DNA from: Aquipseudomonas alcaligenes NBRC 14159
GTDB taxonomy: Bacteria > Pseudomonadota > Gammaproteobacteria > Pseudomonadales > Pseudomonadaceae
NCBI RefSeq assembly: GCF_000467105.1
Contig: NZ_BATI01000044.1
Location: 1 to 36,177, forward strand
Direction: 5' to 3'
Length of the DNA: 36,177 nucleotides
A program made the position numbers and the translations under genes. The stretch's first letter is position 1, and every line of letters begins with the position of its first letter. Under the pieces are notes generated by a model. The model searched no databases, was not told where the DNA came from, and saw only the letters and a program-made list of their open reading frames with translations. Of the stretch, positions 14,186-22,500 are shown piece after piece.

Positions 14186-14911
14186 ATGAACATCCCCGGA
14201 TGTTTTGCTGCAGGAACCCAAACACTTGCCGCCATCACTGCCCTCCTTGCCTGCCTACTACAGGCAGGCTGCTCCACCGCCTATACCGCGACAGGCACGC
14301 TGACCACCAGTGACAACGGTAAGCTGCAACTCTCACGCGAAGATCCAAGGCAGTTTCTGCAGCCTGGGGCCACCAGCATCGACTTCGTCCCCGAGCCGCT
14401 TATCTTCCCGTTCCTGATCCTGAGAAACCCCAGGGCCGAGCTCAAAACCTCGCTGTCGCTCAGCCACTACGGCTACAACGGCTTTGCCATCGACCACGAG
14501 GCTAGCGAACTGCTCTACGACATTGCCGGACAGTGGCGGGAAATTGTGCTGAGCACCTATCAAGAGGCCGGCACCCAAGCCTGCACGGGCAGCGGCTATT
14601 GCGAGAAGGCTGTGACCATAGTGTCCTGCCCCCGGCATGGGGATCGGCTGTTCAGCGACAGTTACTCAATGAGCGACGAGGAAGAGGATGCCGGCTGCAT
14701 CAGCCAGCGGGGCTATGTCAGCGATTACTACTACGACTGCCCCGGCACCCAGCCGGTGAGCAACACGATGAAGCGCTTCAAGTACGACGTGGAGCTGCAC
14801 TTCACCGAGCCTGCCAACGCGGCCAGGGAGCGGGCTCGCTTCATTGGGGAAACCAACCCGTCGGTGCGAGTTGTTGACTCGGTGCCGATCGGCTCTTGCC
14901 AGACCGAGTGA
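14186..14911 (+). CDS. Orphan outer-membrane-type lipoprotein, cysteine-rich
   Basis: The 241-residue protein has a lipoprotein signal ending LLQAGC, so C29 would be lipidated; the -3 residue is Q, slightly off the usual lipobox. Ser at +2 predicts sorting to the outer membrane. The mature part begins TAYTATGTLTTSDNG and holds six further cysteines (TQAC, GYC, VSC, AGC, YDC, GSC) that may form three disulfides. Many aromatic and acidic residues are present (SDYYYDCPG, SDEEEDAG). No domain is recognised. The start is ATG 14186; a GAGG lies 13 bases upstream, somewhat far. It is an isolated gene followed by a palindromic repeat, with the opposing transglutaminase operon beyond. Confidence 0.78.
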   Translation: MNIPGCFAAGTQTLAAITALLACLLQAGCSTAYTATGTLTTSDNGKLQLSREDPRQFLQPGATSIDFVPEPLIFPFLILRNPRAELKTSLSLSHYGYNGFAIDHEASELLYDIAGQWREIVLSTYQEAGTQACTGSGYCEKAVTIVSCPRHGDRLFSDSYSMSDEEEDAGCISQRGYVSDYYYDCPGTQPVSNTMKRFKYDVELHFTEPANAARERARFIGETNPSVRVVDSVPIGSCQTE

Positions 14912-14939
14912 TGCACCAAGCCCTTGTCGCATGGGAGCG

Positions 14940-14975
14940 CCCTCACCCCTGCCCCTCTCCCGGAGGGAGAGGGGT
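14940..14975. repeat. Palindromic repeat, CCCTCACCCC..CTCTCCC family
   Basis: CCCTCACCCCTGCCCC precedes a perfect CTCTCCC(GG)AGGGAGAG-type stem. The same family occurs twice in inverted arrangement at 19439-19549. Here it separates two convergent transcription units. Confidence 0.8.
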
Positions 14976-15007
14976 TCAAGAGAAAAGCGCGCTCTACGCG
15001 CCACGCC

Positions 15008-15808
15008 TCACTGCTGTTGTTGCGTCTGCATCAACGCCGCCACATTCACCCGCGCATGCATCTGCTCGCCCCCACCCCCGCGCCGCATCCCCCGTACCGG
15101 GCAGGCATCCAGGTAGTCCAGCCCCACCGCCAGCTTCAGATGCCGTTCCGGCCGCGCCAGCTGGTTGGTCACATCGAAGCTGTACCAGGCATCGCCCAGC
15201 CAGGCCTCGGCCCAGGCGTGGCTGGCCAGGTGGCCGCTGTCCTCGGTGTACAGGTAGCCCGACACATAGCGCGACGGCACCCCCAGGCTGCGCGCACAGG
15301 CCAGGAAGGCATGGGTATGGTCCTGGCACACCCCGGCGCGGCCGGCGAAGGCTTCGGCGGCGGTGCTGTCCACCTGGGTCGCGCCCGGCGTGTAGGGCAT
15401 ATGGGCGTGCAGGCCGTGCATGAGGCCGATCAGGCCGTCGCGGTCGTTGCGCCCGGCGCTGCTGGTGCGGGCGAACTCGCGCAGGGCGTCGTCGGCCTGG
15501 GTCAGGCGGGTGCTGCGCAGGTACGGCAGCGGCGAGCGGGTGTCGCGTTCGGACTCGCAGTGTTCGTCGATGTCGACCTGGCCACGCGCGCCGATCACCA
15601 GCGCCTCGTGCGGCTCGTCCAGGGTCAGCACATGCAGGATGTTACCGTAGGGGTCGCGCTGCGCGCGCACCGGGCGCGGCAGGTCGAGCTGCCAGCTGAT
15701 CACCCGCTGGCGCGCGCTTTCCTGTGGAGTCAGGCGCAGGTACTGGATGCTCGCGCGCACCTGGTCGTCGTAGTTGTAGGTGGTGTCGTGGCGGATCGAG
15801 AGTCTCAT
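15008..15808 (-). CDS. Transglutaminase-like cysteine peptidase/amidase (COG1305 type)
   Basis: The 266-residue protein has the beta-rich N-terminal domain of this family (MRLSIRHDTTYNYDDQVRAS) and a papain-like transglutaminase core with an intact triad: C161 (GVCQDHTHAF), H197 (SHAWAEAW) and D212 (FDVTNQ). There is no signal peptide, so it should act in the cytoplasm. Members hydrolyse or form isopeptide/amide bonds. The C-terminus ends in MRRGGGGEQMHARVNVAALMQTQQQQ. It is the last gene of a three-gene operon; its ATG overlaps the end of the alpha-E gene by four bases, and GGAGGT lies four bases upstream. In this conserved cassette it probably cleaves or transfers the amide or peptide product of the ATP-grasp partner, which is inference. 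Confidence 0.92.
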   Translation of the reverse strand: MRLSIRHDTTYNYDDQVRASIQYLRLTPQESARQRVISWQLDLPRPVRAQRDPYGNILHVLTLDEPHEALVIGARGQVDIDEHCESERDTRSPLPYLRSTRLTQADDALREFARTSSAGRNDRDGLIGLMHGLHAHMPYTPGATQVDSTAAEAFAGRAGVCQDHTHAFLACARSLGVPSRYVSGYLYTEDSGHLASHAWAEAWLGDAWYSFDVTNQLARPERHLKLAVGLDYLDACPVRGMRRGGGGEQMHARVNVAALMQTQQQQ

Positions 15809-16755
15809 ACGACCTCCAGATAGGACGTGTGGATGGCGCTGCCCAGTTGACGGACGAGCAGGATGAAATCGGTGAGCCAGGTGTGCAGGCCCTCGTCGAG
15901 GACCTCGTCGATGCTGGTGTAGCGCAAGCGCGCATCCAGTTCGGCGGCCAGGCGCTGGGCCGGGCGGCCGTTTTCGCCGGGCAGGCCGGCAAGCATCAGG
16001 TTGAGCTCTTCCATGCAGGCGCGCAGCGAGCGTGGCACTTCGGGGCGCAGCAGCAGCAGTTCGGCGATCTTGCGGGTGCGCGGCGAGCCGCGGTAGATCT
16101 CGGTGAAGGACTCGAACGAGGACAGCGCACGCAGCAGCGCGCTCCACTCGTAGTAGCCGCGCGCCGAGGTGTCGCTGACTTCGTCGGCGGCCTCGCCGAG
16201 CATTTCGTAGCGCGCATCGAGCAGGCGCAGGGTGTTATCGGCGCGCTCGATGAAGGTACCCAGGCGGATGAAGCGGTAGGCCTCGCCACGCATGATGGTG
16301 CCGAAGGTGGCGCCACGGAACAGGTGCGAGCGCTCCTTGACCCACTCGCAGAAGCGGCTGATGCCGTAGCGCCCCAGGCCCTCGGCGGCGATGCCGCGCA
16401 TCTCCAGCCAGGTGGCGTTGATGTTCTCCCACATGTCGGCGGTGATCCGCCCGCGCACGGCATGAGCGTTGGCGCGCGCGCCCTGCAGGCAGCAATAGAG
16501 GCTGGCCGGGTTCTCCGCATCGAGGGCGAAGAAGTGCAGCATGCGCTCGGCGTGCAGCTGGCCGTGGCGGGTCAGGTAGTCGTCCAGGGTGCCGGTGATC
16601 AGCAGCGGCAGCGCCAGTTCGTCGAGGCCGTCGCCACAGCCGTCGTGCGGCATCAGTGACAGCGAGTAGCTGACATCGAGCATGCGCGCGAGGTTCTCGG
16701 CGCGCTCCAGGTAGCGCGACATCCAGTACAGGTCGGAGGCAGTTCTCGAAAGCAT
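15805..16755 (-). CDS. Alpha-E domain protein (COG2307 type)
   Basis: The 316-residue protein begins MLSRTASDLYWMSRYLERAENLARMLDV, the signature start of alpha-E proteins, which are all-helical and named for conserved glutamates. Other typical blocks are LIRLG-like FIRLGTFIERADNTLRLLDARY and SVRSCM-like RSLRACMEELNLML. No enzyme activity is known for the family. It is almost always encoded beside a circularly permuted ATP-grasp ligase and a transglutaminase-like protein, which is the arrangement here: two bases after the ligase stop and a four-base overlap with the downstream gene. A role as partner or substrate-handling subunit is inferred from context. Length matches the family (about 310-320). 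Confidence 0.93.
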   Translation of the reverse strand: MLSRTASDLYWMSRYLERAENLARMLDVSYSLSLMPHDGCGDGLDELALPLLITGTLDDYLTRHGQLHAERMLHFFALDAENPASLYCCLQGARANAHAVRGRITADMWENINATWLEMRGIAAEGLGRYGISRFCEWVKERSHLFRGATFGTIMRGEAYRFIRLGTFIERADNTLRLLDARYEMLGEAADEVSDTSARGYYEWSALLRALSSFESFTEIYRGSPRTRKIAELLLLRPEVPRSLRACMEELNLMLAGLPGENGRPAQRLAAELDARLRYTSIDEVLDEGLHTWLTDFILLVRQLGSAIHTSYLEVV

Positions 16756-16757
16756 GA

Positions 16758-18167
16758 TCAGTCCTCCACCACCCAGGTGTCCTTGGTGCCGCCGCCCTGC
16801 GACGAGTTGACCACCAGCGAGCCCTCGCGCAGCGCCACGCGGGTGAGGCCGCCGGGCACCAGGCGGGTTTCGCGGCCGGACAGGACGAACGGACGCAGGT
16901 CGATGTGGCGTGGGGCAATGCCGCTCTCGACGAAGGTCGGGCAGGTCGACAGGCTCAGGGTGGGCTGGGCGATATAGGCCGCCGGGTTGGCCTTGAGGCG
17001 CTCGCGGAACAGCTCGATCTCGGCCTTGGTGGCGGCCGGGCCGACCAGCATGCCGTAGCCGCCGGAGCCCTGGGTTTCCTTGACCACCAGCTCGGGCAGG
17101 TGAGCCAGCACGTGGGACAGCTCCTCGGGCTTGCGGCACTGCCAGGTGGGCACGTTCTTGAGGATCGGCTCCTCGTCCAGGTAGAAGCGGATCATGTCGC
17201 CGACGTAGGGGTAGATCGACTTGTCGTCCGCCACTCCGGTGCCGACCGCGTTGGCCAGCACCACGTTGCCGCTGCGATAGGCAGCCAGCAGGCCGGGCAC
17301 GCCGAGCATGGAGTCCGGATTGAAGGCCAACGGGTCGAGGAAGGCGTCGTCCAGGCGGCGGTAGATCACGTCCACCGGCTGCGGGCCGGCGGTGGTGCGC
17401 ATGAATACCTTGTCGTCGCGCACGAACAGGTCGGCGCCTTCTACCAGCTCCACGCCCATCTCGCGGGCGAGGAAAGCGTGTTCGAAGTAGGCGCTGTTGA
17501 AGCGCCCCGGAGTGAGCACCACCACGGCCGGGTTATCCATCGGGCTGGAGCTTTTCAGGGTATCCAGCAGCAGGCTCGGGTAGTGGTCGATGGGCGCCAC
17601 GCGCTGCATGGAGAACAGCTCGGGGAACAGGCGCATCATCATCTTGCGGTCTTCCAGCATGTAGCTGACGCCGCTGGGCGTGCGCAGGTTGTCTTCCAGC
17701 ACGTAGAAGCTGCCGTCGCCGTCGCGCACCAGGTCGACCCCGGCGATATGCGCGTAGATGTCGCGGTGCAGGTCGAGGCCCTGCATGGCCAGCTGGTAGC
17801 CCTCGTTGGCCAGCACCTGCTCGGCCGGAATGATGCCGGCCTTGAGGATGCGCTGCTCGTGGTAGATATCGGCGAGGAACAGGTTCAGCGCCTTGACCCG
17901 CTGGATGCAGCCGGCCTCGACGATGCGCCACTCGCTGGCGGGAATGCTGCGCGGGATGGTGTCGAAGGGAATCAGGCGCTCGGTGCCCTGCTCGTCGCCA
18001 TAGAGGGTGAAGGTAATGCCGGCGCGGTGGAACAGCAGGTCAGCTTCGCGGCGGCGCTGGGCTTGCACTTCGGCGGGCGTATCGGCCAGCCAGCGGGCAA
18101 ATTCCCGGTAGTGCGGGCGGACTGCGCCGCTCGCGTCGTACATCTCATCGTAAAAAGTGCGGGCCAT
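16758..18167 (-). CDS. Circularly permuted ATP-grasp ligase (type 2, COG2308)
   Basis: The 469-residue protein contains the permuted ATP-grasp fold. Visible blocks are YVLEDNLRTPSGVSYMLE (about 156-173, acidic metal-binding), ILTPG-like VVLTPGRFNSAYFEHAFLAREMGVELVEG, the nucleotide-binding segment VKETQGSGGYGM (363-373 region) and the C-terminal RPFVLSG/LTRVAL/NSSQGGG(T)KDTWV. ATP-grasp enzymes activate a carboxylate as acyl-phosphate and couple it to an amine, so it is predicted to make an amide or peptide bond in the cytoplasm; the substrate is unknown. It heads a three-gene leftward operon with the alpha-E and transglutaminase genes. AAGGAG stands seven bases before the ATG. The upstream 60 bases are AT-rich and may hold the promoter. 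Confidence 0.94.
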   Translation of the reverse strand: MARTFYDEMYDASGAVRPHYREFARWLADTPAEVQAQRRREADLLFHRAGITFTLYGDEQGTERLIPFDTIPRSIPASEWRIVEAGCIQRVKALNLFLADIYHEQRILKAGIIPAEQVLANEGYQLAMQGLDLHRDIYAHIAGVDLVRDGDGSFYVLEDNLRTPSGVSYMLEDRKMMMRLFPELFSMQRVAPIDHYPSLLLDTLKSSSPMDNPAVVVLTPGRFNSAYFEHAFLAREMGVELVEGADLFVRDDKVFMRTTAGPQPVDVIYRRLDDAFLDPLAFNPDSMLGVPGLLAAYRSGNVVLANAVGTGVADDKSIYPYVGDMIRFYLDEEPILKNVPTWQCRKPEELSHVLAHLPELVVKETQGSGGYGMLVGPAATKAEIELFRERLKANPAAYIAQPTLSLSTCPTFVESGIAPRHIDLRPFVLSGRETRLVPGGLTRVALREGSLVVNSSQGGGTKDTWVVED

Positions 18168-18466
18168 GCCGTACTCCTTGTCACCCGGACAGAGGAGTCA
18201 TCGCAAGGGCCGTGCCACGAAATAAAGTCCTTTTATTTCATTGACTTGATAATTCACGCTAAACGCCGCGCACCAGTTCGGGGCGCTTTTCGAGGCACCA
18301 CAATGGGTCACGCCCCAGCGCGTGGCAGCTTGCTATCAGGCACATAGGCAGCTTCGATTTCACTCCGCACGGCGCGGCGGGCAGACTGCACGGCATCGAA
18401 CGGCGGCTGCATCAGGCCCGCCGCTTCGCCAGATCGGCGCTCCCCTACCTGCCGATCGCTCCTGCT
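18168..18466. other. Gene-free region upstream of the ATP-grasp operon, candidate small-RNA locus
   Basis: The segment next to the ATP-grasp start is AT-rich (18220-18260), a likely promoter area for the leftward operon. No ORF with a start codon is convincing on the plus strand. One plus frame (about 18260-18476) is open but lacks a start codon. A strong plus-strand terminator ends the region, so a rightward RNA is likely. Confidence 0.4.
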
Positions 18467-18494
18467 GGCCGCTCCTGATTGAGCGGCCTTTTTT
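18467..18494 (+). terminator. Strong rho-independent terminator with no upstream gene
   Basis: A perfect 8-bp stem GGCCGCTC/GAGCGGCC (18467-18474 with 18481-18488), six-base loop CTGATT and six T residues. It points rightward, but all flanking genes are leftward. It therefore most likely ends an unannotated RNA starting near the ATP-grasp promoter region. Confidence 0.88.
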
Positions 18495-18515
18495 ATGGCT
18501 GCTTGAAAGCGCTAA

Positions 18516-18558
18516 CCCGGATGTAATCCAACTCCACTCCCGGATGGCATCCGGGCTA
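18516..18558. repeat. Palindromic repeat, CCCGGAT..ATCCGGG family
   Basis: Two small hairpins, CCCGGATgtaATCC (degenerate) and CCCGGATggcATCCGGG (perfect), stand 10 bases apart. The same family appears at 26593-26651. Confidence 0.75.
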
Positions 18559-18594
18559 TGGGGTTGTGCCCGCTCTGCAACACGCCAGGGCCGA

Positions 18595-19320
18595 TCAGAC
18601 GGCACGAGCCACCGCCGGCTCGCCGAAGGCCAGGCCCAGCCAGTGACGATAGAAACCCTCGGCCACCTGGTTCAGCGAAGCGATGCGCGTCGGCAGGTCG
18701 GTGAGCATCTGGCGCAGGCCCTGCTGGCTGGCCTGGGTTTCATCGAGCAGGTGCGACCAGTCCTGCAGCCACCAGCGCACCAGCTCCTCGGTGACTTCCG
18801 GATGGCCTTGCAGGGCCAGCACCTTGTCGCCCCAGGCGAACGCCTGGTTCGGGCACCAGGGGCTGGACAGCAGCCAGTCGGCTCCGGGCGGCAAATCGAA
18901 GGTATCGCTGTGCCACTGGTACACCGGAAACTCGCGCGGCAAATGCGCCAGCCAGGGGCTGCCGGCATCGCGCCGCACCAGCGGCTGCCAGCCCACCTCG
19001 GTGTAGGGCATGCGGTGCACCGCCGCGCCCAGGGCCTTGGCGATCAGCTGCCCGCCCAGGCAATGGCCGATAAGGGGAATGTCGCGGCGGATGAAATGGC
19101 GCAGTGCGTCGATTTCCGCCCTGATCCAGGGCAGGTCGTCGTTGACGCTCATCGGGCCGCCCATCACCGCGACCGCGCGGGGGCGATCCAGGTCATAGCC
19201 GTCCAGCTGGTTGAGGTCGGTACGCAGCACCGTGAAGTCGAGGCCATGCTGTTCCAGAACGGTAGCAAGGTGGCCCGGAGCACAATAATCGACGTGGGTC
19301 AGAATCAGGATGTCGGTCAT
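18595..19320 (-). CDS. Class I glutamine amidotransferase-like protein
   Basis: The 241-residue GATase1 protein has the nucleophile C87 in GHCLGGQ and H173/E175 in GHPEV, so the triad is intact. It opens with MTDILILTHVDYCAPGHLATVL, the subgroup annotated as type 1 glutamine amidotransferase or GMP-synthase-like. It hydrolyses glutamine or an unknown gamma-glutamyl substrate in the cytoplasm. GGAGAG lies six bases before the ATG. It is leftward like the ATP-grasp operon and lies about 430 bases upstream of it, separated by a repeat and a rightward terminator, so co-transcription is unlikely. It is only distantly similar to the amidotransferase at 4.5-5.2 kb. Confidence 0.9.
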   Translation of the reverse strand: MTDILILTHVDYCAPGHLATVLEQHGLDFTVLRTDLNQLDGYDLDRPRAVAVMGGPMSVNDDLPWIRAEIDALRHFIRRDIPLIGHCLGGQLIAKALGAAVHRMPYTEVGWQPLVRRDAGSPWLAHLPREFPVYQWHSDTFDLPPGADWLLSSPWCPNQAFAWGDKVLALQGHPEVTEELVRWWLQDWSHLLDETQASQQGLRQMLTDLPTRIASLNQVAEGFYRHWLGLAFGEPAVARAV

Positions 19321-19438
19321 GACTACTCTCCGTTGTCCGCTTGGCAAGGCAAGGCCCGTGCCGATATGCGGGACCATCCTTGTCTGGCGAACTTAATTGT
19401 TTGGAGCAGGCTAACCGAGGCAGAACAGACAGGCCAGT

Positions 19439-19549
19439 CCCTCTCCCTTCGGGAGAGGGTGCCCGTAGGGCGGGTGAGGGTATTACAGGCTACTCGGAGT
19501 CGGCCCAGGCACCCTCACCCCTACCCCTCTCCCGGAGGGAGAGGGGGGG
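19439..19549. repeat. Inverted pair of CCCTCTCCC/GGGAGAGG palindromic repeats
   Basis: The left copy (19439-19480) reads CCCTCTCCCTTCGGGAGAGGG then CGGGTGAGGG. The right copy (19511-19549) reads CCCTCACCCCTACCCC then a CTCTCCC..GGGAGAG stem. The two copies face each other around about 30 bases, a REPIN-like doublet just after the gdhB stop. It may also stabilise the 3' end of the gdhB mRNA. Confidence 0.82.
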
Positions 19550-19556
19550 ACATTCC

Positions 19557-22500
19557 TCAGGGAATGCAGACGCCCTGCTTGTCGCTCTGCGCCAGGTCCA
19601 TCAGCTCGCGACTGGCCACGGTGTACATGGCGTAGTCGATGCCGCTGGCCGCCCGCAGTTCGGCCTGCATGGCAAGCCAGCGCTGCACCAGCGGCCTGTG
19701 CTGGTCGAGCCAGTAGGCCACGCGCTCCTCGATGTCCTTGGGCCCCTCGGCCATCTGCAGCACGGCAACGGTGATAGCGCGCTGCTGCCAGTCCAGGTCA
19801 TCGCGGAACGCCTCGCGGGCCAGGGCCTGCCAGTTGTTCTCCACCGGCAGCGAGGTGAGCTGCTGCAGGTACCAGGACAGCTCCAGCGCGCCACCCACGG
19901 CGAAGTAGGCGGTCGCCACGTCCGCCGCCGGCTGGCCGGTGACGTCGGCGGCCTCGATGATCGGCAGCAGGGTGTACAGGTGGCTGGTACCGGCCACCAC
20001 GCGAGCCAGTTCCTCCGGTGCGCCAGCCTCGACGAAGCTCTGGTAGCGCGCCAGCCACTGCTCGCGGGCCGGGCCTTCGAGCAGCTCGTCCAGGCGCCCG
20101 GCCAGCTCGGCCACGCGCGGGGCGAAGTGGCCGACGTCGCGGGCGGCGTCCAGATCGTCGCGGCGGCTGCGCAGGAACCAGCGGGTGGCGCGGCGGCCCA
20201 GGCGCATCAGCTCATCCATCAGCTGCAGCTGCAGTTCGGCCGGCACCTTGTAGTCCAGCGCCTCGATCTGCTGCCACCAGTGCGGCAGGCGGAACACGTC
20301 GCGCACGATCACATAGGCGCCGGCGACGTTGGCCGCGCTCATGCCGGTGGACTCCTTCAGGCGCTGCACGAAGGTGATGCCCATGTGGTTGACCAGGTCG
20401 TTGGCGATCTGCGTGCTGACGATTTCGCGCTTGAGGCGGTGACGACGCATGGCCTCGCCGAACTTCTTGGTCAGCTGCGCCGGGAAGGCGGTCTCCATCT
20501 CGCGGGCCAGGTAGTCGTCGTCCGGCACTAGGGACTTCAGCAGCGCTTCCTTGAGGTCGATCTTGCTGTAGGAGATCAGCACCGACAGCTCCGGCCGGGT
20601 CAGGCCGCGACCGTTGGCGGCGCGTTCGTTGAGCTCGTCATCGCTGGGCAGGAACTCCAGGGCACGGTCCAGCTTGCCGGCGGCTTCCAGTGCCGCCATC
20701 AGGCGCTTGTACTCGGCCAGGCGCTCGCGGGCGCGGCGCTCGGCCAGGGACAGGGCCTGGGTCTGCTTGTAGTTGTTGCCCAGCACCAGCGCACCGACCG
20801 CATCGGTCATCTCGGCCAGCAGCTTGTTGCGCTGCTTGCCGGTCATGTCGCCGGCCGCGACGATCTCGCCGAGAAGGATCTTGATGTTCACCTCGTGGTC
20901 GGAGCAGTCCACACCACCGGCGTTGTCGATGAAGTCGGTGTTGCTGGCGCCACCGTTGAGACCGTACTCGACACGCCCCAGCTGGGTCATGCCGAGGTTG
21001 CCGCCCTCGCCCACCACCTTGGCGCGCAGTTCGCAGCCGTTGACGCGCAGGCCGTCGTTGGCCTTGTCGCCGACGTCGGCGTGGGTTTCCTTGCTCGACT
21101 TGACGTAGGTACCGATGCCGCCGTTCCACAGCAGGTCGACCGGCGCCTTGAGCAGCGCGTTGATCAGCTCGGTGGGCGCCAGCTTGTCGGCCTGGATGTC
21201 GAAGCGCTGCTTCATCTGCGGGGTGATGGTGATGCTCTTGGCGCTGCGCAGGAAGATGCCGCCGCCTTCGGAGATCAGCTTGGCGTCGTAGTCGGCCCAG
21301 CTGGAGCGCGGCAGGGCGAACATGCGCTGGCGCTCGACGAAGCTAGCGGCCGCATCCGGGTTCGGGTCGATGAAGATGTGCTGGTGGTTGAACGCAGCGA
21401 CCATCTGCAGCTTGTCCGACAGCAGCAGGCCGTTGCCGAACACGTCGCCGGCCATGTCGCCGATGCCGATCACGCTGATCTCGTCCTTCTGCACATCGAT
21501 GCCGCGCTCGCGGAAGTGGCGCTGCACGCTGACCCAGCCGCCCTTGGCGGTGATGCCCATGCCCTTGTGGTCGTAGCCGGCCGAGCCGCCGGAAGCGAAG
21601 GCGTCGCCGAGCCAGAAGCCGTAGTCCAGGGCGATGCCGTTGGCAATGTCGGAGAAGGTCGCGGTGCCCTTGTCCGCCGCCACCACCAGGTAGGGATCAT
21701 CCGGGTCGTGGCGTACCACGCCTTCCGGCGGCACCACCTTGCCTTCCTTGAGGTTGTCGGTGATGTCGAGCAGGCCGCTGATAAAGATGCGGTAGCAGGC
21801 GATGCCCTCGGCCAGCACCTCGTCGCGGTTGCCGCCGACCGGCAGGCGGCGCGGGATGAAGCCGCCCTTGGCGCCCATCGGCACGATCACCGCGTTCTTC
21901 ACCTGCTGCGCCTTGACCAGGCCGAGCACCTCGGTGCGGAAGTCCTCCTCGCGGTCGGACCAGCGCAGGCCGCCACGGGCGACGTCGCCGAAGCGCAGGT
22001 GCACGCCTTCGACGCGCGGGCAGTAGACGAAGATCTCGAACTTCGGCACCGGTCGCGGGATGTCCGGGATCAGGCGCGGGCTGAGCTTGAAGCTGAAGTA
22101 GTGCTTGGGCTGGCCGTCGGCGCCGTTCTGGAAGAAGTTGGTGCGCAGGGTGGCCTTGATCAGGTCCAGGTAGCGCCGCAGGATGCGGTCCTCGTTGAGC
22201 ACCGCGACGTTGTCCAGCGCGGCGAGGATGGCCTGCTCGAGCTTCTGCTGTTTGTCTTCCAGGTCCTCGGCGGACAGCTTGCGCGCCAGGTAGAAACGGG
22301 TGCGGAACAGGCGCACCAGCTCCTTGGCGATATCGGCATGGTTCACCAATGTTGCCGCGATATAGCTCAGGTCAAAGCCCAGGCGGATCTGCTTGAGGTA
22401 GCGGGCGTAGGCGCGCAGCAGCGCCACGTCGCGCCAGGGCATCGAGGCGGTCAGCACCAGGCGGTTGAAGCCGTCGTTCTCGGCCGCGCCCTCGACGATA

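Noticed and set aside
18260..18476. An open plus-strand frame containing GSFDFTPHGAAGRLHGIERR
   Set aside because: It looks somewhat protein-like and stops just before the orphan terminator, but it has no ATG, GTG or TTG start with a ribosome site; kept only as part of the small-RNA candidate region.
4467..19320. The two class I amidotransferases as a duplicated gene pair
   Set aside because: They share only the catalytic motifs and fold; their N-termini and spacing differ, so recent duplication is not supported.
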